64,000 nt of DNA, taken from contig OZ018319.1 in assembly GCA_963969495.1 (NCBI GenBank), forward strand, positions 199,924,736-199,988,735, in the 5' to 3' direction. A model generated the notes under the pieces. That model did not search any database. It worked only from the letters and a program-made list of their open reading frames with translations, and was not told the DNA's origin. Positions 1-10,204 of the stretch are shown here, piece after piece (position 1 is the first letter of the stretch; each line of letters opens with the position of its first letter). The stretch is from Ceratothoa steindachneri (taxonomy: Eukaryota; Arthropoda; Malacostraca; Isopoda; Cymothoidae). Position numbers and translations under genes: made by a program.

Positions 1-18
1 ATGGTTTATTTTTAGCTA

Positions 19-1306
19 CGAGGGGTGGTCAATAATTTTTGCAATTCGGATATAAGGAAACGAGATATGAGGAGAAGTGTTTTATTACTTTCAATATAAC
101 TACCCTCGACTTCAATGCACTTGCGCCACTTGTCCCTGAGGCTTCGAATTCCTGACAACCACAAATCTCCCTACTGCGGTTGAATCCACTCCTGGACGGC
201 GAGCTGAACATCTTCATCGTCCCCTAACCGGCGTCCACGCAGTACAGACTTGAGCTGGCGGAATAAAAAGTAGTCGCTAGGGGCTAGATCTGGACTGTAG
301 GGGGGATGGTTGAGCTCCTCGAATCCGCACTCGCGCAAGGCAGCTTGTAACTCTGGCCTTGTGGACAGGGGCATTGTCGTGGAGGAGCAGGACACCGCGT
401 GCCAACTTGCCGCGCCGCTTCTGACAGATGCATTTCTTCAACTAGTCAGTTCCTTGGCGTAATATTGGCCTGTGATGGTCCTTCCACGAGGAGCATAGTC
501 CACCATCAATACTCCCTCAGAATCCTAGAAGATGGTGACCATGATCTTCCCGGCTGAAGGTTGGGCCTGGAACTCGATAGGGTCGGAGAGCCCCTGTAAT
601 TCCAGGCCAGCTTTTGAACTTGGTCTCGGGATCCCACTGATGGACCCACGTTTCATCAAATGTGACTATGCGTGACTCGAATCCCGCCGGTTCTTGGTTG
701 TACAGGAGCAGCTGCTCCTCCGAACTTTGACGACGTTGAAGTCGATCATGGGGCGTAAAGTTTCTAGGGATCCAACGGACAGAGACCTTGTTCATGGCCA
801 AATTGTCGTGGATGATGTTGATAACACTTCCATGTGATATTCCAAGTTCTCGCTCGATTTCTTCGACCTTTACCCGTCGATTTTCGAGGATCCTCTTCTC
901 CACACGGGCCACATTGTCCTCGTTGGTCACGTCTGACGGGCGTCCTGGACGGGGGTCATCTTCAAGGGACTCACGACAATGGCGAAACTCCCTATTCCAG
1001 CGAGCAATGGTTGCATAGGAAGGGGAGGTGTCGGTGTACACTGCAACCATGCGTTCATGGATCTCTTTTGCATTTTTGCCTTCCTTGGTCAGAAAGTTGA
1101 TCACTGCGCGGTGCTCAACCTTCTCCATTGTTGAAAAAATTGTGACTGACGATCTGCTATCAGCTACTGCTTCTTAAATAGACGAGGCAGGAGCGTGCGG
1201 CTGCAGGTCCTGACTTGTCATAACTTGTCCTAAGAGCCCCACAAACAGCCATTTCCCTTCCTCTGTTTTGCCCTACAAATTCGCAAAACTTTTTGACCGC
1301 CCCTCG
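19..1306 (-). mobile_element. mariner transposon, near full length, with TIRs and TA duplication
   Basis: The left end begins CGAGGGGTGGTCAA at 19. The reverse complement of the right end begins CGAGGGGCGGTCAA from 1306, giving imperfect terminal inverted repeats of about 28 bp. TA dinucleotides flank both ends (17-18 and 1307-1308), the mariner target duplication. At 1288 bp it has the usual size of a mariner, and it contains one degenerate transposase on the minus strand. It sits in the 3' region of PLE-1: joining the two flanks at TA gives a continuous PLE-like sequence. Because one TA copy and both TIRs survive, insertion followed the PLE. Confidence 0.92.
171..1128 (-). pseudogene. mariner transposase (DD34D), frameshifted
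   Basis: Cut-and-paste transposase of the mariner family, a nuclear enzyme that binds TIRs and cleaves DNA with three aspartates. The ATG is at 1128. The first 203 codons encode the helix-turn-helix region (DPRPGRPS linker between the two HTH motifs) and the first catalytic block (TFDETWVHQWDPE). The second block (LLHDNAPVHKA) and third (HPPYSPDLAPSDYFLF, final catalytic D) lie in different frames. I infer frameshifts near 560-600 and near 365, plus an in-frame TAG close to 530. The total length matches about 345 residues, so the gene is complete in extent but inactive. Confidence 0.92.
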
Positions 1307-1308
1307 TA

Positions 1309-1340
1309 GCTGAGCTTTCGGTCACGTTTGCCCATTTTTG
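1309..1340 (-). other. PLE 3' module with GAAAGCTC core
   Basis: Minus-strand sequence immediately outside the mariner reads ACCGAAAGCTCAGC. A related GATCGAAAGCTCAGC occurs on the minus strand near 5222-5250, next to another (TA)n array. It is probably the terminal module of PLE-1, possibly derived from a hammerhead ribozyme. The mariner inserted at the TA right after this motif. Confidence 0.4.
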
Positions 1341-1599
1341 GAGCGAATTAATTGTATACTGGTTAAACATTTAAAGGCATAACATTTATATACTAAAGAT
1401 AATTTAATGAAAAGAAGGGGGAATGTGGTTGACAGGAAGTAGTTAGAAAAGGTACATTTGGGAATGGAATTTCGGTCATTATTGACCGTTAATCCGTAAA
1501 GAGTTTTAAGGTTCGCTGGGTGGCGGTCAATTGGGCATTAATTTTTGGTTTTTCTTCGTGGATTAGGATACTAAGGTTTCTCGTGTGGTAAGGATTGTC

Positions 1600-1991
1600 C
1601 TAATTCAGGGCCAGCTTCATGGTAGTCTGGATGTTGATAGCTGGCCTTTCTTCGTTAATTAAGATGGCTTCTAAGGTGTTCAGTCTAGCTTTATTTCTCT
1701 CTTTTCTTTTGATCGTTGTGCTATTAACCAATATGTCCCTGGTTAAGCTGATGTTATGCACAGTCTCCATATGATTTTTGGGGCTCCATATTGCAGGTGC
1801 ATTGCCAAACGCCTCGAAAGTTTGGTGGTACTTATACCAATATATTTTGAGTTGTTTTGAAGCTTACAGTCTTCATTCGGGCAGGTAAACTCGTAAACTA
1901 TGTTCGTAGACTTCAGGATCGAGGGGTTTTGACAGATGTTGATTTTCATAATGAGATTGTTAACTTTTGTCGTTTTATAATATATAATCAT
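1600..1991 (-). pseudogene. GIY-YIG endonuclease domain of PLE-1
   Basis: C-terminal nicking endonuclease of a Penelope-like polyprotein; in this family it is thought to make the first-strand target nick for reverse transcription. The minus strand encodes VYEFTCPNEDC, then SKYIGISTTKLSRRLAMHLQ, the GIY-YIG signature with its following Arg. After a frameshift near 1770 it continues into the conserved tail LNTLEAILINEERPAIN, ending at a TAG (1600-1602). The cysteines before the YIG are typical of PLE linker zinc motifs. It lies downstream of the RT block in the same orientation. Confidence 0.82.
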
Positions 1992-2020
1992 CTGAAACTT
2001 CTCCGTTTGCTTCTTAACTT

Positions 2021-2215
2021 TTATGTTACGGTCAACAATCTCCTTGATGTTTTTTTGTCTATTTTGTAGGCCGATGACATCTGATTTCTATAGTACAATT
2101 TGATGTTATTTACTGCTTCCTGACTATTTTCCGTTTCATCCGTGTCTGTGAATTGCCTTTTTAAAAATGATTGAAGCTGTTTTTCAATCATGTTGTTCGA
2201 GAAACCGTTGTTCAC
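2021..2215 (-). pseudogene. PLE-1 RT thumb/linker remnant
   Basis: A 64-codon minus-strand frame (MNNGFSNNMIEKQLQSFLK...) between the RT palm and the GIY-YIG. The pattern fits the region just after the PLE RT, where helices link to the endonuclease. Identification rests mainly on its position between two recognised domains in the same strand. Confidence 0.5.
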
Positions 2216-2432
2216 GAGGGTTTGTTTTATGCGGCAGATCTCTTGATGGAACAGTTCTCACGTGGAACAGCATTTGCATGCTCGGCGGATGTATGAGCCG
2301 ATTACACTTTTTTTTGTACCTTTCAGGACATTCACTATCCGCGTTGAGGCATCTTCCCATGTCTGTAGCTTTTCTGTACGCTTTTGTGACGTAATTACCG
2401 TTGATGTTTTGTACCTTTACGTCCGGAAAAGG

Positions 2433-3055
2433 TCATTTTTTGTCCATGCTCACTTCATAAATGTATTTAAACACGGAGCTCTCCTCAAATTGCTGTTTGA
2501 TGTTCTTAAGATGTTCTTCATTTTGGACGTTGATGTAAATGTCGTCTACGTATTGGCAGTATGTGTGTGGCTTATTTTCGATGTTGTCTAATAAGCTCTC
2601 TTCAAGTTGACCCATATAGTAATTGACAAAAGTCGGCCCCAAGGGCGATCCCATAGCAACTCCATCGACTTGTGTGTAAAGATTTCTGTCCGGTATCCTG
2701 AACAGAGCCTCTGATGTGCATGAACGCAGCATATTCCTTAAGATGTTTGGGTCAAGCTTAGGAGGAGACATTGTAAGATGGTGGTATACATTTTGTATAA
2801 TGGTGTCGATGGTCTGAAAGATACACACATTAGTAAATAGGCTTTCCACATCAAGAGATGCTATTAGTCCTGTCGGTCTTGTAGAGTGGAGTATATCGAT
2901 AAATTCCTCGTGGACTTTATGCTATATTTTGAAGGAATGTATATTTTTATTATTTCATTTAAGGTTTTAGCTAAACGGTACGTTGGTGTGGTGACTTGAT
3001 AAATAATGGGCTTCAGTGGGTTGTTCGGCTTGTGCATTTTTACGTTTCCATACAA
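2433..3055 (-). pseudogene. Penelope-type reverse transcriptase, fingers and palm
   Basis: The minus-strand frame 3055-2864 encodes the fingers block (YGNVKMHKPNNPLKPI). The frame then shifts near 2925 into SLDVESLFTN (motif A with the first catalytic Asp). The next frame (start 2849, 138 codons) has VDGVAMGSPLGP at residues 61-72 (motif B) and the catalytic YVDD at 100-103. These motifs are diagnostic of the Penelope/telomerase-like RT group. The catalytic residues are intact, but a frameshift separates fingers from palm. Confidence 0.88.
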
Positions 3056-3421
3056 ATATCCTGGTGTATAATCGCCGACAATCTTTTGGAAGTAAAGTTC
3101 TCCAATGAGTGCATTAGCTTTAGTTATTTGTCCATTTATTTTCTTTTTTAAGTCTTCTGTTGAACCTTTTTACATTCACTTAAATTTAGTGGTGTCGCTT
3201 AAGATGGTTTTCTTATGACTATTTCTTTGTTGTTTTTTAGAGAGCTGATGTTCTTTCTCTTCTCTGGTGTTATGAGTTTACTGCCATTAAAGCACCTTCG
3301 TTTGGTGGCTTCCGCGCGTAGTTGGTCTTTTAGGTTGGGGTTAATTTCAATGATTGATTGTTCATGTAATTTCAACAGGGATTAGAACAGAGTTTCTAGT
3401 TCGAGTTGTTTTGAAATTGGA

Positions 3422-3733
3422 TCAAATTTGGTTTGTTGGTGGCAGATTTAGAGCTTCTTTTTCGCTGATGGAGAGCGTATGCCAGGAGAGATTGATGAAT
3501 GATGTGGGTGCTTCCGGTAATGTTATCCGTCCCATATAAAGTTTATTAAGCTTTTTGGTCTCGATGCTTCTTTCAGAGTTCTCTGTTTGTAAAGCGCTTT
3601 TGAAAAGAGCCTTTTTGATAGAGCCTCGTGTTTCAAGTGGAATTTCGAACTCATCGAGTTGTGTTTGCATTTCCTCGACATCACGTTCCAGTTTAGGGAT
3701 GGTTTTCTTTAATAGTTCTATTTTCCTTTCCAC
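3422..3733 (-). pseudogene. PLE-1 N-terminal domain
   Basis: A 103-codon minus-strand frame starting with a lysine/glutamate-rich helix (residues 1-35). It ends with LSWHTLSISEKEALNLPP, a pattern common upstream of PLE reverse transcriptases (a helix followed by a conserved L-S-x-x-E-x-x-x-L block). It directly precedes RT-linked sequence (3400-3060) in which frames are broken. Family assignment depends mostly on context. Confidence 0.55.
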
Positions 3734-3795
3734 AAGATGGCGACGAAAGGCTATTGTGGTTGGTTCGTTTTTCGATGCTAGGTCGTGAGTTTTAA

Positions 3796-3799
<4 letters not shown>

Positions 3800-3859
<60 letters not shown>
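3800..3859. repeat. (AT)n microsatellite
   Basis: Uninterrupted AT dinucleotides. The array separates minus-strand PLE-1 (left) from plus-strand PLE-2 (right). Confidence 0.98.
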
Positions 3860-3861
<2 letters not shown>

Positions 3862-4020
3862 AAATTTTTTTTTTTTAAAGTAGACAATGTTTTTTCTTGT
3901 GCAAATTAAAAAAGTGCTTGGGAGGGAGGGGGGTGTTGGTAGGATACTACAATCGCATCATATTGTATCATATGTCATTTTTAACTTAACTTAGAAATAA
4001 AATTCAACGTAGAATGGGAA

Positions 4021-4690
4021 CAGAATAATTCTCTACCTTTTCTAGACGTAAATATCAACCGTTTAAATAATTATATTCAGTGCTCAGTCTATCGAAAGCC
4101 CACAAATTCAAATGCTTACATACATTTTTTGTCACTACATGACAAATCCGTTAAGATATGTTATTTCTTCCCTCTTTCTCTGAGCCTATAGAAAGTGCAA
4201 CCGAATCTTCCTTCAGGATGAAATTAACCACCTTATCTGCAATTTCCTTGAACTAAAATATCCAATTCACCTCATAAATAGATGCTATTGCAAAGCAAAA
4301 AAAACTTATATGCCACCTCCACACCAGGAAGGGACAATTTTAAAAAATCTACTAGGTTCTTATATGCTCCAGCCTTGGCTCCTCTAAAATCATATGCGAA
4401 GAGAAATAACAGAAATTTTACATTTAAATATTCTAATACCATTCGAAAATCCTTGACTAGACTGCGCCCAATCAATCTCGATGCTGGAGTTTACAGTATA
4501 CCATGCTATAATTGCAAATTAACATACATAGGAGAGTCAGGCCACTTTAATATGAGGATGACCATAGAATTGATTTTAACCATGCAAAACCACTTATAAA
4601 TCAAACAATTATATTGAGAGGAGAATTGCGGAATCCATCATCATCAACAAAGTTGATGATTTCAATTCATCTGAAGGGCAATATAAATTT
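4021..4690 (+). pseudogene. PLE-2 RT thumb plus GIY-YIG endonuclease
   Basis: From 4021 the plus strand reads LPFLDVNINR then SVYRKPTNSNAYIHFLSLHD, the conserved thumb-side block of Penelope RTs. It continues in another frame with RKCNRIFLQDEINHL. The 4282-4599 frame carries AGVYSIPCYNCKLTYIGESG, the GIY-YIG signature with its upstream C-x2-C pair. A further frame near 4620-4690 encodes the conserved tail (RIAESIIINKVDDFNSSEGQ). At least two frameshifts are present. The RT catalytic part is absent. Confidence 0.78.
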
Positions 4691-4733
4691 AACAAATAAA
4701 TAACGAATAGAGTCGCCAATCGTATCTATAAGC

Positions 4734-4759
4734 CCCCGGACGCAATGCGTCTCGGGGAT
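4734..4759. other. GC-rich hairpin in PLE-2 3' region
   Basis: CCCCGGACGC, then AAT, then GCGTCTCGGGG can fold into a stem of about nine pairs. It lies in otherwise AT-rich 3' untranslated sequence of PLE-2. Its function is unknown. Confidence 0.5.
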
Positions 4760-4924
4760 TAGCAACTCTCCAGATTGTTTCTGATTCTATTTCATTTTGT
4801 TTAGCTTGTCATTCACGCCAGATTTACTCGAGTTATTTTTTTCTAGATTGTTTCATGCTGTTTCATTTTGTTTAGGATGTGTCTTACCTTATAAATACTG
4901 TGCTCCTTGCCTAGTTTCTTCATT

Positions 4925-5011
4925 ATTAGTTGGAAATGCATCTTGCCGAAACTAGTCCGATAGTTATAACTAAAATCTTGATTCATATATTTTGGTTTAC
5001 CATTATCTTTC

Positions 5012-5015
<4 letters not shown>
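4925..5015 (+). other. PLE terminal module A (GAAACTAGTC type) next to (AT)n
   Basis: Starts TTAGTTGGAAATG, contains CCGAAACTAGTCCG, and ends TTTGGTTTACCATTATC just before the (AT)n array. Near-copies occur at 15345-15445 (minus), 15465-15561 (plus) and, more diverged, 20620-20700 (plus). The order is always module then (TA)n. It is likely the 3' (pseudo-LTR) end of a PLE family. Confidence 0.6.

Positions 5016-5092
<77 letters not shown>
5016..5092. repeat. (AT)n microsatellite between two convergent PLE ends
   Basis: About 77 bp of AT dinucleotides. A plus-strand PLE module ends on its left and a minus-strand module ends on its right. Confidence 0.98.
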
Positions 5093-5097
<5 letters not shown>

Positions 5098-5265
5098 GTA
5101 AATTTTTCTTTGGCAACTTTCTCTTCTTCTAACTATCGTTTTATTCCATCTTGTAGATGGTGGATCACTTGTCCTGTATTCATCTCTCTTTTAAATGAAT
5201 GTGTTTGGTAAAAACCAAACTAAGTTGCTGAGCTTTCGATCTTATTCGATCATCTTCACAGCGTT
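5093..5265 (-). other. PLE terminal module B (GAAAGCTC type)
   Basis: The minus strand reads GAAGATGATCGAATAAGATC, then GAAAGCTCAGC, then TTTGGTTTTTACCAAACAC (a small inverted repeat), and runs into the (AT)n array. GATC/GATC can form a short stem just before GAAA. A relative of the core lies at 1309-1330. It resembles the ribozyme-bearing ends reported for PLEs, but the CUGAUGA half is not intact. Confidence 0.45.
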
Positions 5266-5650
5266 TTGATAAGTTCTTGCCTCCTTTACCGATGTAATGA
5301 GTAGAGTGAGGATCTGACAGAATGAAAGAAGATAGTATACTCAATTTAGTAAATGATGGGATAGTAGTAGATAAAAGTGGGTGAAATTTAAAGCGGGAGG
5401 GGTATTTTGCCCTAGGGGTATTTTGCCCTAGGGGTATTTTGCATCACATTAGGTTTTTTCTTTTGATTTTGTCTTATTTGTGGTATGTCGTGTTCTTCTT
5501 ATTGTTAGTGTTTCAATTCTTGTGTTCTTATTTTGAGGGTAAATTCTTTAACATTCAAGCCTTTAATAGCTGTTAGCTTAACAATTTATTTTGTCTTGTT
5601 TTTAATGTTATGTTATTTGGTCTCTCTGTTTTTTGTTTCGGTTGTACTGT
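5266..5650. other. Unassigned AT-rich stretch with 16-bp tandem repeat
   Basis: No coding signal seen. Positions 5399-5442 hold nearly three copies of GGGGTATTTTGCCCTA in tandem. The rest is AT-rich and probably part of the 3' untranslated region of the LINE that lies to the right on the minus strand. Confidence 0.5.
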
Positions 5651-5651
5651 G

Positions 5652-6660
5652 TTAGTTTTTTGTGTTCCTGTTATGTGTATATTGATGAAATGTTTTCCTG
5701 TCAGCAGAACTTAGTACTTGGAAACTGGCTACGACGTGAGACTTTCTCTCGTGGTCGTCAGGTATATTTAGTCTGCCACCAGCTCCCTGTAATTCCGGAA
5801 TGACAACATTCGTAAGGGTTAACCAGACTCTTCTTCCCAATTTCTGGTTAAAGATGTTAATAGGGTCCAGTTTTTTCCTTGTATGGAGATCCCTCTGCCG
5901 ATGTTGGTCACGCCTTCTGGCTTTATTAATTATAAGGGATGCGGAGTTCTGTACGCGTTGCAGTTTTCTCATTGAGGTTTTGCTGGCCTCTTGTGTCATT
6001 ACTGCCGGGTAGATAAGCTTAGCCCAGACGTACATCAGGTATATTTTCCCGATGTTGGTCGAGCTAATATCTCTAAACCTGTATAGCTTGGAGATTTCTC
6101 TCTTTGCCAGGTTCCGCCTCTCCGTGTAGTGTCTCGAGTATCTGTGGTCGGAGATCTTTAGGCCCAGGACCGTACTTTCGGCGGAGTAGCCGTATCTCCT
6201 CCCATCGATGATGATAGGCCACGTCAATGTGCGGCTCAGTGGGACCATATTGAATTTGTCCCTATTGCTTCTAATCGTTCAGCGTCTATCGTACCAGTTG
6301 ATGTTAATTTCCGCTATTGTGCGCATTGCCTGATCCCTTGCTTTCTTCACAGGGCACGGAACGATCTGGGTGAGGTCATCTGCAAATTACAAATACATCG
6401 TGTCCATGTGCACCGGTGTTGGGAGGTCGATAGTAAAGACCAAGTAAAGCAGTGGGCTCAGATAATTTCCCTGTGGAACGCCCGCCTTGAATTCGAATTC
6501 AGTTCCTCTATATCTTTCGATCATAAGACATGTCCTTCTGTCCATGACAAAGCCACAAAGGATCCTTTCTAGGATTGGGCACAGCTGGAGGTTCAGGATA
6601 TTGTATTGAAGTCCTTCCAGCCAGACTTTATTGAAGGCCTTCAGCACGTCCCTCAACACA
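5652..6660 (-). pseudogene. non-LTR retrotransposon reverse transcriptase (Jockey/CR1-like), 5'-truncated
   Basis: The minus-strand frame 6659-6387 encodes DVLKAFNKVWLEGL (motif A) and AGVPQGNYLSPLLYLVFTID (motif B). An in-frame TAA precedes FADDLTQ (motif C), and after a frameshift the 198-codon frame (6248-5652) carries the thumb and C-terminal region (VLGLKISDHRYSRHYTERRN; KLQRVQNSA). It is the ORF2 C-terminal half of a LINE of the Jockey supergroup. The endonuclease and ORF1 are absent because PLE sequence abuts it at about 6690. Finer clade placement needs a tree. Confidence 0.8.
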
Positions 6661-6689
6661 ATATCTACATAGTACCGATTCGCTCGGTA

Positions 6690-7726
6690 ATAGGAAAATG
6701 AAAGTAAACGATTTTTAAGTGGTATTTATTCCGCCCAGGTTGAGCGTAACGTTAGAGGAAATGGGCTAGTCCGGTGAGTGGAATTTTAAAATAATTTTAA
6801 TGTTCGATTCCAGCTTGTCGCTTGACTGTTGATGGCCGGCTTATCTTTGTTTATTAATATAGCTTCTAAGATGTTCAACCTAGCTTTATTAACTTTTTTT
6901 TCTTTCAATAACAGTGTTGAAATTCCACTAACCTTTCCCAATTGTTCAATATTGATACCTAGACTACATTTCGATAATAGAACAAATTCTTCCCAAATAA
7001 AAATAAGCAAAAACACTACCTCGATACTTAAACACATTAGAGCAAAGACTTAGAAAACATTGAATGGCATCATTTATAGTTACAAATGTTACATAGTTAC
7101 AGTATTTTACTGTCAAAGTTTACAATAGGGTACTGCCAATTTTACAGAAGTATTTAACAATATGTAGTTTTGAAAAAAAATATAGGAGTGACATAGTTTA
7201 TGGCCAATTTCTAAAATTCTGGAGAAATTGAACTTTGTATAAGAAATCAAATCTTACAACACGAAGTCCATGGAGAAACAGAAGAAAATACTGAATGTTT
7301 GACATTGATTATAATTATCGGAGGAACAAAAAAAAAACTGTGAAAGAGTTTCTAGGTTTACGATAGATGGAATATTTAAAGCTTCAAGGAATAGTAAAAA
7401 CAAAACAAAACGGGAGGGCCATATTTCCTTAAATTTCAGAGTGAATTTAATTGAATGAACAAGATTATTAAGATTTATAAGGAAAATATGAATGTCTTTA
7501 AAATTAAGCCACAAACACATTACATAATCATTATAACGGAACTAACTAATAGAAACACTACACTGTAATGGTAGGGGGAAAATAATTTTTTTTTTATAAC
7601 TAAAACCCATTTTTTCATATAATATTTACCGTTGAAATTAAAAAGTAAAATTCATACTACATAGCGAAAATAAAGTCCATGAAATTTCCAATAGGTACGG
7701 AAAGATTAACCTGATAGTTTTTCTCG
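6690..7726 (-). mobile_element. PLE-3 left arm (RT thumb and GIY-YIG tail)
   Basis: On the minus strand the sequence from 7726 down encodes the PLE RT thumb pattern (DIHIFLINLNNLVHSIKFTL at 7510-7450). After low-complexity AT-rich DNA comes the GIY-YIG tail NKARLNILEAILINKDKPAI (about 6900-6830), ending NRTLKLF. The tail closely resembles that of PLE-1, so they are probably the same family. Many stops. It forms an inverted pair with 7805-8460. Confidence 0.7.
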
Positions 7727-8300
7727 AAAATAAAATAATAACTATACCCTTGTGTGTGCTCTTTGTTTAGTAAAGTTCCAATTGACGAACTTCTTAAGCT
7801 ACATCGAGAAAAACCAACAAATTAATCTTCCCGTGCCTATTGAAACGTTCATGGACCTTATATCGTTGTATACTTCTGTCAAGTCAGTATATGGAACTTT
7901 TTGAGATGAGACTTCTTCCTACCATTTGAATTACTTATTACTTGGTTCTGTTATAATGATGATGCAATTTGTTTGTGGCTCAATTCTAAAGACGTTCATA
8001 TTTTCCTTAGAAATCTTAATAATCTTGTTCATTCAATTAAATTTACTCTTGAAGTTGAAAGAATTATGATCTTTTGGTTTGTAAATATATTAATCCATAG
8101 AACTCCTTCAGGTTTTAAATATTCGATCTATTATAAAACCTGCTAACTCTTTCTTATAAATTCATTCATATTCATTCCATAAACAAACATTTAATATTTT
8201 CTTCTATTTTTCTCCGCGACTTCGCAACGTAAATAAACCCTAAAATTCTTAGATGAAGAATTTTAAAAATTCTTCGAAATTGGCCATGAATTCTACTACC
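7185..8300. repeat. Large inverted repeat made of two PLE fragments
   Basis: The reverse complement of 7185-7726 aligns along its length with 7805-8300. Shared landmarks include the TTTTTCTCG/CGAGAAAAA boundary at the inner ends, TTCATGGAC, TCTGTTATAATGATGATG, and ATTCATATTTTCCTTA followed by AATCTTAATAATCTTG. The unique spacer is about 78 bp. The arms differ by substitutions and small indels. In single-stranded form this could fold into a hairpin of about 500 bp. Confidence 0.75.
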
Positions 8301-8460
8301 CTTGTTATTTCCTTCAAATCTGTCTTAGTCTGCGAGAAAATCTTTCTACAGAACCCTCAGCCTCATCCTTTTAATAGTATATGCTGGATGTACTCAATTC
8401 GAAAGCTTTTTCTTGTCTCCCTCGTCTCCTTAAAAGTTTGAATAAATGTTTAGTTTTCGA
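7805..8460 (+). mobile_element. PLE-3 right arm (RT fragment)
   Basis: The plus strand encodes INLPVPIETFMDLISLYTSV and then, in another frame, DVHIFLRNLNNLVHSIKFTL and LIHRTPSGFKYSIY, the palm-to-thumb segment of a Penelope RT. The catalytic motif is not recognisable. Sequence beyond 8300 is still AT-rich and probably PLE, up to an abrupt GC shift near 8470. Confidence 0.7.
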
Positions 8461-9039
8461 ATATGGTTACCTCGTAAGTGGCGCCGCGATTTGACTTCCT
8501 GGTCGCCCTGCTGACGGGCGGCAGCGCCCCGTCCAGCCCCAGCTTAGCCTCTTCTCCTTCTTTCAGACAGCCTGTGTTTCCCCCCTTTTTCTTCACTTAC
8601 CCTATAAACTCTCCCACAACTTTCTCTGGTCGGCTTCTATTTTCACAGGGTAGATGCTGACCTTCTTCTTAGCCAACTATCGCGGATCAAAGCTGAGGGG
8701 AAGGGGACAATGTTACATAACCCCTGAGCTCCGGTTTGAGATAGTGGGTTTTTAACAACCTGCTCCATCCCCACCCATACCTTCCTCACATTCCCTTTCC
8801 TTCTCTCTTCACTATCTATCTTATTACGCCGTGCCTAAGGTGGAGCCGCCATGCCGAATGGCTGCCAGGTTACCAGGCGGGAGGGGTGGGCTAAAGTTGC
8901 GGCAACTGGCTCTGCCAGTCCCGTACACACCCTTCGCAGAGCAGGATACTGCGAGGGGGGATTAGCGTTTGCTTCCCGCAGAAAGAATAGGGTCTCCATG
9001 CCCCATGATGAGAATCTACCAACTAAAACTCTTTCCCTT

Positions 9040-10010
9040 TCCCCCTCACCATCGACGGAGCCGCCTTCGGGCAGCTCCACTGAAAAATGGAGGTCCCCCC
9101 ACCCTGTGCTCTTGCATGGGACCCTCCAAAACCCTTTAACTGGAGTGGAGGCTTACTCCTCTCCTTTGCGTACGGATGTAGGGGACTCCCCCTCAACCCC
9201 TTGTCTATAGGTGCCCTCAGGTGCCTCCCTCTTTCCAGTGGCAGTCTCCCCTTTACTTTCCAAGGGGACTGTCAAGAAAGCCAGCAGGCAGCCCATAACC
9301 GACCGCTCCCCGTTGAAGCGGCTCGGTAGGGCTAACCCCTTAGGGGGAAAAGAGAAGATAGGGCCCATCGGCCCCTTCCATCGAAAGACCTGCTGGCTCG
9401 GATATTGACCTTAGCGGGGGTCAAGGCATGCCCCCCTCCCAAATAACCTGACTAGCGAAACCGCTACAGATGGGACCTGTGTTGTCCTGGGTGGATGTCC
9501 AAATGGAGGCCCCCAACCCCGAGATTGACATGATCCTTGAGGCAACCCAATCTCAGATGGTAGAAACTTCAATGGGGGCGAATCCAGGTTCGCGCCAAAC
9601 ACCGAGCCGACTCCGTTCCTGTGCAAGGTCCTCCTCGGACGGATCAGGTCCCCAAGGCAGTACTAGGAGGGGAAGGGATCTCCCCATCCGGCTGGACTTT
9701 CTCCATTTCGGAGAAGGACATTGCTGAGGCCAGTCCATCTGGCCTGGGGGCTCCTGCTGGTGAGGGAGAGAAGCGGGTTCATTGCCCGCCTTCCTCGCCA
9801 AAAAAGAAAAAAAAACAAGAAAAAGATGCGGGGCTCCTCTCCAACCCCGGGGGCTGCGGGGACGGATGGTTCTGCTGCCACTTCGGTAAGCGACCAAGCC
9901 AAGGTCGGCACGCCCGGCCCCTCTACCCCCACCCCCCTGGATGCGAAGTCCCTGACTAAGACCCAAAGTGCTAGAGCGCATCCCAAGCCGCCCAAGCCGC
10001 ACCGCTAGCC
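9040..10010 (+). pseudogene. I-clade LINE ORF1 (gag-like) remnant, copy 1
   Basis: Proline-, serine- and lysine-rich fragments in several frames, including a basic patch (KRKKNKKK near 9800) and a proline-rich tail ending PKPPKPHR at about 10005. This composition and the position ahead of the endonuclease fit a nucleic-acid-binding ORF1 protein. No CCHC knuckle is evident, so the assignment is by context. Confidence 0.45.
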
Positions 10011-10204
10011 TAAGGTTTCGAGCCCGAGGAAGGAAAAGACGCGCATGGCGAGCTTAACCTCCCCCAATATGTCCTCGGAGGTGACATCGCCTTCAGCGCA
10101 TTGTCCGGCTAACAGCGCTCGAGGGTTTTGCCTCCAGGAGGCGTAGGCCATTCTCGCGAGGGTTTTCTCTTCGAAGAGGCGCCCCGCGTCTCCTCCGAGC
10201 CCGG

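Larger units (their letters stand above)
1..3799 (-). mobile_element. Penelope-like retroelement 1 (PLE-1), decayed, interrupted by mariner
   Basis: Reading the minus strand, the segment runs from an N-terminal PLE region (near 3730) through reverse transcriptase fingers and palm (3055-2433) to a GIY-YIG endonuclease that ends with a stop at about 1600. This is the order known for GIY-YIG-bearing Penelope elements. A (TA)n array abuts its 5' side at 3800. The 3' untranslated part continues to about 1309, where a mariner is inserted at a TA; bases 1-18 are probably the continuation. Frameshifts and stops separate the domains, so the copy is dead. The full 3' end lies outside the window. Confidence 0.8.
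3990..5015 (+). mobile_element. Penelope-like element 2 (PLE-2), 5'-truncated
   Basis: Contains the end of an RT domain, a GIY-YIG domain, a 3' untranslated region with a GC-rich hairpin (4734-4759), and a terminal module (4925-5015) that abuts (AT)n. The 5' half is missing, as is usual for PLE insertions. Confidence 0.75.

Noticed and set aside
788..1100. Plus-strand frames over the mariner
   Set aside because: Shadows of the minus-strand transposase.
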